Shown piece by piece: positions 58,220 to 64,000 of a DNA stretch of 64,000 nucleotides; the stretch's first letter is position 1, and every line of letters starts with the position of its first letter. The DNA lies in NCBI RefSeq assembly GCF_000328705.1, contig NC_019673.1, positions 7,389,501 through 7,453,500 on the forward strand, read 5' to 3'. Source of the DNA: Saccharothrix espanaensis DSM 44229 (GTDB lineage: Bacteria; Actinomycetota; Actinomycetes; Mycobacteriales; Pseudonocardiaceae). A model generated the notes under the pieces. It did not search any database. It was not told where the DNA came from and was given only the letters and a program-made list of their open reading frames with translations. The translations under genes were made by a program, and so were the position numbers.

Positions 58220-59398
58220 TCAGCCCTCGAGCTTCGCGGTGGCCGACGGGCCGAGCAGCTTGAGGACACCGCCCTTGACCTGGTAGACGAAGATGGCGTT
58301 GTTCTCGGGCTCGCCGTTGGCCTTGAACTTGATCGGCTTGGACACGCCCTCGAAGCTCACCGTGGACAGGAAGGTGTTGATGTCCTCGGAGGTCGTCTTG
58401 CCCGCCTGGACGGCCTTGATGTAGGCGGTCGCGGCGTCGTAGCCCTCGGTCGAGTAGATCGCCGGCTCGGAGCTCGCCGCCTTCTTGTAGTTGTCGTAGA
58501 AGGTCTTCGAGGCACCGGTGACGTCCGCCGACGGGATGTTGCACGGGCAGGCGATGACCGCGCCCTCGGCCGCGGCCGGACCGGCGCCGCTGACCAGCTG
58601 CGCGTCGAGCGAGCCGTCGCCGGAGGCGAAGATCGTCTTCACGTCGCCGTCCCGCAGCTGCTTGAGCAGCCGGCCGCCCTGGGCGTAGTAGCCGCCGAAG
58701 AAGATCACGTCCGGGTTGGCGGCCTTGACCTTGGTGACGGTGGACGAGTAGTCCGACGCGTCCTTGGCGAACTTGTCGGTCTCGACCTCGACGCCCTTCT
58801 CCTTGAACGTCTTGGTCACCGCCTCCGCGAGGCCGACGCTGTACTCCTGGTCGTCGGACAGGACGAACGCCTTCTTGGGGCTCTTCGCGGTCGCCAGGAA
58901 CTCGGCGATGCGCGGACCCTGGTCGTTGTCGTTCGCGACGACGCGGTGCCAGTACTTCCAGCCGTTGCTGGCCAGACCGGCGTTCGTGGCCGACGGCGAG
59001 ATGCTGGGGATCTTGCTCTCCTCCAGCGTGCCGCCGATGGCCTTGGACTCGCCGGAGAAGGCCGGGCCGATCAGGGCGGCGATCTTGTCGCTGCCGACCG
59101 CGGTCGTGATCAGCGAGGTGGCCTGGTCGGGCTTGCCCTGGCTGTCGTACTTCTTCAGCTCGATCTTGACCTTGGGGTTCGTGGCGTTGTACTCGTCGAT
59201 CGCCATCTTCGCACCGTTGTAGGGCGGAATCACGATCCCGGAGTTCTCACCGGTGAGGTCACCCATGAACCCGATCTTGACCGTGGTGGCGTCGCCGCCA
59301 GATTCGCCGCCGCCACTAGTGCCGCCGGCGCAAGCCGCGAGCACCAGCGACGAAGCCGCCGCCAGCACCAGAACTCGGCCGAGTCGTGCTCCTGACAC
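58220..59398 (-). CDS. livJ: Branched-chain amino acid ABC transporter substrate-binding lipoprotein
   Basis: 392 residues from GTG 59398, preferred over the in-frame ATG at 59413 because GGGAGG lies 8 bases upstream of the GTG. The lipobox LVLAAC places the lipid at Cys23, followed by a Gly/Ser spacer. The periplasmic-binding fold type I core is present: VKIGFMGDLTGENSGIVIPP, IAALIGPAFSGESKAIGG and AYIKAVQAGKTTSEDI. It delivers Leu/Ile/Val or related ligands to LivHM. Confidence 0.92.
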   Translation of the reverse strand: MSGARLGRVLVLAAASSLVLAACAGGTSGGGESGGDATTVKIGFMGDLTGENSGIVIPPYNGAKMAIDEYNATNPKVKIELKKYDSQGKPDQATSLITTAVGSDKIAALIGPAFSGESKAIGGTLEESKIPSISPSATNAGLASNGWKYWHRVVANDNDQGPRIAEFLATAKSPKKAFVLSDDQEYSVGLAEAVTKTFKEKGVEVETDKFAKDASDYSSTVTKVKAANPDVIFFGGYYAQGGRLLKQLRDGDVKTIFASGDGSLDAQLVSGAGPAAAEGAVIACPCNIPSADVTGASKTFYDNYKKAASSEPAIYSTEGYDAATAYIKAVQAGKTTSEDINTFLSTVSFEGVSKPIKFKANGEPENNAIFVYQVKGGVLKLLGPSATAKLEG

Positions 59399-59661
59399 CG
59401 GAATACCTCCCATGACCAACCAGCCCGCCGGTAGGCGGCGCCCCCGCACGAGGGCTTGGGTTAGGGCAGGAACGTAGCTTCAGTTGTGTTCCGTGAACAG
59501 GTGGTCTTCCTGCTCTGTGTCCACATCGTGACGGTAGTCACCGGCAAATACGCGCGCGTTAACAGTCTTAAATCCAGCTCAAATAGCCACAGGTCACAGG
59601 GTCAATGCGCGCAGTGACCAACAATGGGCACGGCTGTGTGTCCGATACCCGAACAGGTAAC
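59399..59661. promoter_or_regulatory. Upstream region of the liv operon
   Basis: Contains two small palindromes, GTTC-cgt-GAAC (59488-59498) and GTGAC-ggta-GTCAC (59528-59541), and an AT-richer patch near 59545-59585. These may be regulator sites for the liv operon; the regulator is not identified. Confidence 0.4.
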
Positions 59662-60273
59662 TCAGCCGAAGTTTTCGATGACCGCTTCGGCGACGGCCTT
59701 CATGGTGGTGCGCCGGTCCATGGCGGTGCGCTGCACCCAGCGGAAGGCCTCGGGCTCCGACAGGCCCTGCTTGCTCATCAGCAGGCCCTTGGCGCGCTCC
59801 ACGACCTTGCGCGTCTCCAGGCGCTCGGTGAGGCCCGCGACCTCGTTCTCCAGCGCCTGCAACTCGGCGAACCGGCTCATCGCCAGCTCGATCGCCGGCA
59901 CCAGGTCGCGCTTGGCGAACGGCTTGACCAGGTACGCCATCGCGCCCGCGTCGCGGGCCCGCTCGACCAGGTCGCGCTGGCTGAACGCGGTGAGGATGAC
60001 GACCGGGGCGATCCGCTTGGCCGCGATCGCGCCCGCCGCCTCGATACCGTCCACCTTGGGCATCTTCACGTCCATGATGACCAGGTCCGGCCGCAGCCGC
60101 TCGGCCAGCGTGACCGCCTCGTCGCCGTCGGCGGCCTGGCCGGCCACCTCGTAGCCCTCTTCGCGCAGCATCTCGACCAGGTCGAGGCGGATGAGGGCTT
60201 CGTCCTCGGCGACGAGCACGCGACGCGGCGCGGCTTGGTCCGCGGACTGGGCCTCGGCAGCCTGTTGGGTCAC
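59662..60273 (-). CDS. pdtaR: ANTAR-domain response regulator (PdtaR-like)
   Basis: 203 residues from GTG 60273 with AGGAGG upstream. The receiver domain (about 20-135) has the acidic pocket VLVAEDEALIRLDLVEML, phospho-acceptor Asp in DLVIMDVKMPKVDG, Thr in VVILTAFSQ and Lys in YLVKPF. The C-terminal ANTAR domain (about 140-200) ETRKVVERAKGLLMSKQGLS binds RNA dual-hexaloop hairpins to cause antitermination. Length and location agree with M. tuberculosis PdtaR (Rv1626). The histidine kinase is not in this window. Confidence 0.95.
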   Translation of the reverse strand: MTQQAAEAQSADQAAPRRVLVAEDEALIRLDLVEMLREEGYEVAGQAADGDEAVTLAERLRPDLVIMDVKMPKVDGIEAAGAIAAKRIAPVVILTAFSQRDLVERARDAGAMAYLVKPFAKRDLVPAIELAMSRFAELQALENEVAGLTERLETRKVVERAKGLLMSKQGLSEPEAFRWVQRTAMDRRTTMKAVAEAVIENFG

Positions 60274-60369
60274 CGGGGTCCTCCTGACGGTCGGCACTGG
60301 CGGCACTCGACGCGAGCGCACCGGGTGAAAGGGCAGTCTACCGGCGCGGCCGGAGCGCACAGCCTGGTC

Positions 60370-60450
60370 GGGCCGTGATCGCGACCACCGACCGCCGTTC
60401 GGGCAGCCGGTGGCCGCCACCCGGTCGAACGCGGTGCGTGATCACGGCCC
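60370..60450. repeat. Long-range inverted repeat with structured interior
   Basis: gggccgtgatc (60370-60380) is repeated inverted at 60440-60450, both perfect over 11 bases. The interior can itself pair (ccaccg...cggtgg). It lies between the stop of the unknown gene and the ANTAR gene, and may be a terminator or a structured leader. Confidence 0.5.
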
Positions 60451-60470
60451 ACGTCAGGAGGAGCCCCGGT

Positions 60471-61436
60471 CTAGCCGACGGGCCTGGTCGGGGGCTCCCA
60501 CCAGCCGGTCACGCCCTCCGGCCACTCCAGCGCGCCCAGCGCGTCCTCCTTGGTCGGGTCCGGCGGGTCGGTTTCGCGCAGGTAGAGGTCGTACCAGCCG
60601 GTGGTGAGCCCGAGGCCGCCCGCCGGGCTCGGCGTCTCGACCGCGTTCGGCAGCCCGAAGACCGGGTGCAGCAGCCGGTCCGCGATCGGGGCGACGCCGA
60701 TGCTCTCGGGCCACTCCAGCCACCACTTGTCATCCTGGGGCAGGGAGCGCAGCCAGGGAGCGCGGGTGAACAGGTGGTAGCGGCGCAGCACGGCGCTGCC
60801 CAGCCCGGTCCGCCGCGGGAACTCCGCCAGGTGCTCGCGCTCGGCGGCGCTCAACGGACCTTCGATGAACGGTCCGCGCAGGTCACGACCTTTGAGGAGG
60901 TTCTTGACGTAGGCCATGCCGGCGTCCCACGCGTCGTCGTCCACCCCGGACACGATGACGCTCGCGTCGAGGTCCAGCAGGCGGAGCTCGATCGAGCGGG
61001 GGTGCCGCTCGACGCGCAGGCCGGCCACGCCGGCGACCCACCGGTCCTCGTCGCGGGGCAGCACCTCGTAGAGCAGCGGGCCGAGCGCGTGCTCGGCGAG
61101 GTGCAGGCGGGGGGTGTCGGCCGGTTCGACGGACGCGAACACGTGCGCCGGGCGCAGCATCGAGGCCGGCGGCTTGAGCTGGAGGTGGGAGGACGCCTCG
61201 GTCGCGCTCTGCAGCACGACGCACTCCAGCGTGCGCTGGTCGTCGGTCGGCGCGTCGGGGAGGAGCAGTCCGCGCACGTCGGCACGGCCGGCGAGGGCGT
61301 CGACCACGCGTTCGCGGCGGTCCTCGGGGAGGTTGTGCAGGACGTGCTTGACGGCCGGCGTGGCCTGGCTCAGGTTCTCGCCGGTGTAGGCCCGGCGGAG
61401 GTCGACCAGTTGTTCGGTCAACGACGAACGTGACAT
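60471..61436 (-). CDS. Protein of unknown function
   Basis: 321 residues from ATG 61436 with GAGGA 6 bases upstream. The sequence is soluble, without signal peptide or membrane helix, Leu/Arg/Trp-rich, with two visible blocks: VAGVAGLRVERHPRSIELRL and DKWWLEWPESIGVAPIADRL. Codon bias is strong, so the gene is surely real. I do not recognise a family. It lies upstream of the ANTAR gene on the same strand, with a structured element between. Confidence 0.75.
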   Translation of the reverse strand: MSRSSLTEQLVDLRRAYTGENLSQATPAVKHVLHNLPEDRRERVVDALAGRADVRGLLLPDAPTDDQRTLECVVLQSATEASSHLQLKPPASMLRPAHVFASVEPADTPRLHLAEHALGPLLYEVLPRDEDRWVAGVAGLRVERHPRSIELRLLDLDASVIVSGVDDDAWDAGMAYVKNLLKGRDLRGPFIEGPLSAAEREHLAEFPRRTGLGSAVLRRYHLFTRAPWLRSLPQDDKWWLEWPESIGVAPIADRLLHPVFGLPNAVETPSPAGGLGLTTGWYDLYLRETDPPDPTKEDALGALEWPEGVTGWWEPPTRPVG

Positions 61437-61627
61437 CGCGGTCCTCGCTCCCGCCGCCCGGCTCGGCGAACAAGGACGCGTACACGCGCCACACGGTCGA
61501 CTGGGGTACTGCCTGGTCGCGGTCAAGGGGTGACTACACCCTGCGGCGGATCACGCCACCCGGTTGCCGGGGAGTGGCTCCAGCCTCACGTCTGTCCACA
61601 CACGCCGTGATCGACGGTACCAGGCTT

Positions 61628-61664
61628 GGCCGCCGGCCCCCGAGTCGATTGTCCCACGAGGGAC
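61628..61664 (-). repeat. Dispersed intergenic element, copy C
   Basis: Minus strand reads CTGTCGGTC-N8-GACAAT, followed by cgactcgggggccggcggcc. The N8 (CCTCGTGG) is identical to copy B. It faces the unknown gene 60471-61436. Confidence 0.55.
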
Positions 61665-61681
61665 CGACAGTCCCGCGTTCA

Positions 61682-61753
61682 CCGGAGATCGGCTGGGTCG
61701 CCACCACCGGGATCGGCTGATCGGCGTCCCCCGGAGATCGGCTGATCCGCGTC
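61682..61753. repeat. Tandem repeat of about 24 bases, three units
   Basis: Units beginning ccggagatcggctg at 61682, ccgggatcggctg at 61707 and ccggagatcggctg at 61731, each followed by a variable g/tc-rich end. Confidence 0.65.
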
Positions 61754-62301
61754 GACCGGGGAGACCGCCCGTGCGGCCGGCCGGCGAGGTGTGAGCGCGG
61801 CGGACTCAGCCCAGTTGCGGGATTCGGGCGAGCCGGGTTCACGGTCGGCGAGATCGGCGCGGAGGGGTGTTCACAGTTGACGAAATGGAGAGCCGGCAAG
61901 CGCGGCGGACGGGTTCGGGTGGTGCGTCCCCGGGGTTTGCGGGGGCGTTCCCAGGCACGGCGACCGGCGTTCGGGAGTTCGGCGAATGGACCCGGCCGGG
62001 TTCGCCGGCGGGAGTTCCGGGCGGGACGTTCCCCTCGTTCGACGTGAGCCGTTCGCGGTTGCGGTGATCCACGTTTGCGCACTGCGCAAGAAATCCGCCC
62101 CGGTGGCATTCCCGGCCATACTCCGCCGGGCCGCGAACGTCCGCCGCCCGGTCCCGAGCACCCTCTCCGGCCGCGCACCGAGAACTGCCGGATTGTGGCG
62201 GTGGCGGCGGATTCGGGCCGGGGGTCGCCGTGCTGGGGCTGAGCACCAGCCTTGCCGGCCGCGCATTGCCCCCGCCGGCCGCGGTCCCTAGCTTTCGGCA
62301 C

Positions 62302-63885
62302 ATGGCGAGCGGCGCGGAGCGGTTGGTCGAGGTCCTGAGCGCACACGGGGTCGAGGTCGTGTTCGGGTTGCCGGGGGTGCACAACCTGCCGATCTGGGAA
62401 GCGCTGCGCGGCTCCCCCATCCGGCTGGTCGGCGTCCGGCACGAGCAGACCGCCGGGTACGCGGCCGACGGGTACGCGCGGGCCACCGGGCGGCTCGGCG
62501 TCGCGATCGTCACCACCGGGCCCGGCGCGGCGAACTGCCTGGCCGCCACCGGCGAGGCGATGGCGTCGGGCTCGCCGGTCCTGGTCGTGGCCACCGACAT
62601 CCCGTCGACGCTGCGCCGGCCCGGCGAGTTCCGGGGCGTCCTGCACGAGACCCGCGACCAGCGCGCGATGTTCCTGCCGGTGGTCAAGGGCGGGTGGACG
62701 GTGCGCTCCGCCGACGCCCTCGGCACCTACGCCGACAGCGCCGCCCGGCTCGCCACCACCGCCCCGCACGGGCCGGTCTACCTGGGCGTCCCCACCGACT
62801 TCCTGACCGCCGACGCCGGGCCGTGGGCGCGGATCCCGACCAGCGGGCCGTCGGTGCCCGACCTCGCCGAGGCCGTCGAGGTCGTCGGGCGGTCCACCAC
62901 CCCCCTGATCTGGGCCGGCGGCGGCGCGCAGCGGGCCGAAGCCGGGGCGGCGGTGGCGGCGCTGGCGGACAAGCTGGACGCGCCCGTGGTCACCACCTAC
63001 GCCGGGCGCGGGCTGGTGGACCACCCGCACGTCGTGCACGGGCCGGTGCACCTGCCCGAGGTCGGCGCGCTGTGGGACGAGGCCGACCTGGTGATCGGCA
63101 TCGGCAGCGACTTCGACGGGATGATGACGCAGAACTGGCTCCAACCGCCCCGCCCGCTGCTGAGCGTCAACGTCGACGCGAGCCGCAACTACCCGGCCGC
63201 CGCGGCCCTGCGCGGTGACGCCCGGGTCGTCACCGAGGCGCTCGCCCGCGCCCTCCCCCGCCGGCCGACCCGGCGCGCCGCCGACCGGGTGGCGGAGCTG
63301 AACGCCGCGGTGCGCGCGGCGGTCCTGGCCGACGAGCCGCAGGCCGTTCCGCTGCTGGACGCGCTGGAGGGCCACCGCGTGGTCGCGGACATGTGCGTGG
63401 CCGGGTACTGGGTCGGCGGCTTCCAGCGGGTGACCCGGCCGCGCGGGCTGGCCTACCCGGTCGGCTGGGGCACGCTCGGGTTCGGGTTCCCGGCCGCGCT
63501 CGGGGCGGCGCTGACGGGCCGGGTGGTGGCGGTGTGCGGGGACGGCGGGTTCCTGTTCGCGTGCGGCGACCTGGCCACGGCACGCCAGGAGCGCCTGCCG
63601 GTCACCGTCGTGCTGGTGGACGACGGCGGGTACGGGATGCTGCGCTACGACCAGGAACGCGCCGGCCACCCGGCGCACGGCGTCGACCTGGAGACGCCCG
63701 ACTTCGTCGCCCTGGCCGGGAGCTTCGGCGTCGAAGCGTCCGAAGTGGACGGTTTCGGCGGCGGGTTCGCCGCGCGCCTGGCCGAGTTCACCGCGCAGGA
63801 CGGGCCGAACGTGCTCGTGGTGCGGGCCAGGCTGAAGCCCCCGGTGAACACCTCGCCGCGCTGGTACCGTAGGGTTCGAACATGA
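62302..63885 (+). CDS. Thiamine-diphosphate enzyme of the acetolactate synthase family
   Basis: 527 residues from ATG 62302; TAGCTT (62289-62294) ends 7 bases upstream. Three domains in order: PYR (VEVVFGLPGVHNLPIWEALR, with RHEQTAGYAADGYARATGR carrying the catalytic Glu), central (about 190-320) and PP (CGDGGFLFACGDLATARQ, the GDG-x26-N type ThDP/Mg site, whose final residue is in DDGGYGMLRY). It probably decarboxylates a 2-oxo acid. It could be an acetolactate-synthase-like, benzoylformate-decarboxylase-like or sulfopyruvate-type enzyme; no regulatory subunit gene is adjacent. Confidence 0.9.
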   Translation: MASGAERLVEVLSAHGVEVVFGLPGVHNLPIWEALRGSPIRLVGVRHEQTAGYAADGYARATGRLGVAIVTTGPGAANCLAATGEAMASGSPVLVVATDIPSTLRRPGEFRGVLHETRDQRAMFLPVVKGGWTVRSADALGTYADSAARLATTAPHGPVYLGVPTDFLTADAGPWARIPTSGPSVPDLAEAVEVVGRSTTPLIWAGGGAQRAEAGAAVAALADKLDAPVVTTYAGRGLVDHPHVVHGPVHLPEVGALWDEADLVIGIGSDFDGMMTQNWLQPPRPLLSVNVDASRNYPAAAALRGDARVVTEALARALPRRPTRRAADRVAELNAAVRAAVLADEPQAVPLLDALEGHRVVADMCVAGYWVGGFQRVTRPRGLAYPVGWGTLGFGFPAALGAALTGRVVAVCGDGGFLFACGDLATARQERLPVTVVLVDDGGYGMLRYDQERAGHPAHGVDLETPDFVALAGSFGVEASEVDGFGGGFAARLAEFTAQDGPNVLVVRARLKPPVNTSPRWYRRVRT

Positions 63886-63891
63886 GTTCGA
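63876..63891 (+). promoter_or_regulatory. Perfect LexA SOS box over a start codon
   Basis: TCGAAC-ATGA-GTTCGA exactly matches the actinobacterial SOS box TCGAAC-N4-GTTCGA. The ATG of the following gene is inside it. TACCGT at 63865-63870 is a suitable -10 box. LexA binding would block both transcription and the start site. Confidence 0.88.
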
Positions 63892-64000
63892 ACAGCACTT
63901 CTTCACCCGCACGAGAGTGGCCGGCCCCGGCGGCGGACGACGAGCTGCGGCTGTTGACGGACTTCCTGACCTTCCTGCGCCTGACCGCGGTGTCGAAGGT
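63882..64000 (+). CDS. DinB family protein, 5' end only
   Basis: The window ends after 39 codons. From ATG 63882 the sequence runs through a disordered start to DDELRLLTDFLTFLRLTAVSKV, which resembles the first helix of DinB/DUF664 (mycothiol-dependent transferase-like) four-helix-bundle proteins. A perfect SOS box overlaps the start, so damage induction is expected. Family assignment rests on one helix. Confidence 0.6.
   Translation, partial: MSSNSTSSPAREWPAPAADDELRLLTDFLTFLRLTAVSK

Larger units (their letters stand above)
61437..62301. other. Intergenic region with repeats
   Basis: About 860 bases with no supported gene; long minus-strand frames here are shadows. It holds dispersed element copy C (61628-61664) and a 24-bp tandem repeat (61682-61753). 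Confidence 0.6.

Noticed and set aside
61534-63912. 792-codon minus-strand frame opposite the ThDP enzyme
   Set aside because: Shadow frame; low-complexity translation and no start signal, while the plus strand encodes an intact enzyme.

Overview
The window is very GC-rich (roughly 70 percent or more) and nearly every real gene shows strong G/C third-position bias. It looks like an actinomycete chromosome, probably order Pseudonocardiales. The reasons are frequent GTG/TTG starts, many apparently leaderless genes with a TANNNT -10 box 6 to 8 bases before the start, an LAxTG-type sorting signal, a two-domain CoaE-GrpB fusion, an ANTAR regulator of PdtaR size, and the uvrB / coaE / rpsA / polA / ANTAR gene order familiar from Mycobacterium tuberculosis (Rv1633 to Rv1626). 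The genus cannot be fixed from the sequence alone.

Layout. 1-13 kb: the 5' end of an ADP-ribosylglycohydrolase-like gene, a secreted serine protease, a Thr-rich surface protein, a DinB2-type polymerase next to AraC/VOC genes, small membrane proteins, a beta-propeller protein, an FKBP, a YbaB plus YezG-like pair and a GT87 glycosyltransferase. 12.6-14 kb: a RES-type toxin/antitoxin module with repeated operator palindromes. 14-17 kb: a lower-GC accessory segment with a double-HTH XRE regulator translationally coupled to a NUDIX hydrolase, bracketed by short repeats and a long hairpin. 17-23 kb: GNAT, a coupled Crp/Fnr plus cyclase-fold pair, an S9 peptidase, and TerC preceded by what looks like a yybP-ykoY manganese riboswitch. 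23-27.4 kb: a hydrolase-ABC ATPase fusion with its permease, then a decayed HxlR/oxidoreductase locus.

27.8-37 kb is core: YjbR-like protein, uvrB, a DUF5685 protein, two DUF402 paralogues, coaE, a lipoprotein and rpsA. 37-50.5 kb is accessory: methyltransferase, GNAT with an in-frame 9-bp repeat, an operon of a degenerate ABC-like ATPase, YhgE/Pip protein and TetR, a P-loop kinase pair, a second TetR with tandem operators, a secreted hydrolase, HxlR/GNAT, and a heavily mutated caspase-family gene. 50.6-60.3 kb returns to core: polA, a thioesterase, a branched-chain amino-acid ABC operon (livJHMGF) and the ANTAR regulator. The end carries a gene of unknown function, a ThDP enzyme, and the start of a DinB-family gene with a perfect SOS box over its start codon.

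A regulatory theme links the window. Genes for the YjbR-like protein, uvrB and polA each carry a close match to the LexA-independent actinobacterial DNA-damage promoter (tTGTCRgtg-N8-TANNNT, the PafBC/RecA-NDp type), placed so that the start codon would be the transcription start. The same -35/spacing pattern recurs in three copies of a dispersed intergenic element of about 40 bases. With the SOS box at 63.9 kb and the DinB2-type polymerase, the window is unusually rich in DNA-damage functions.
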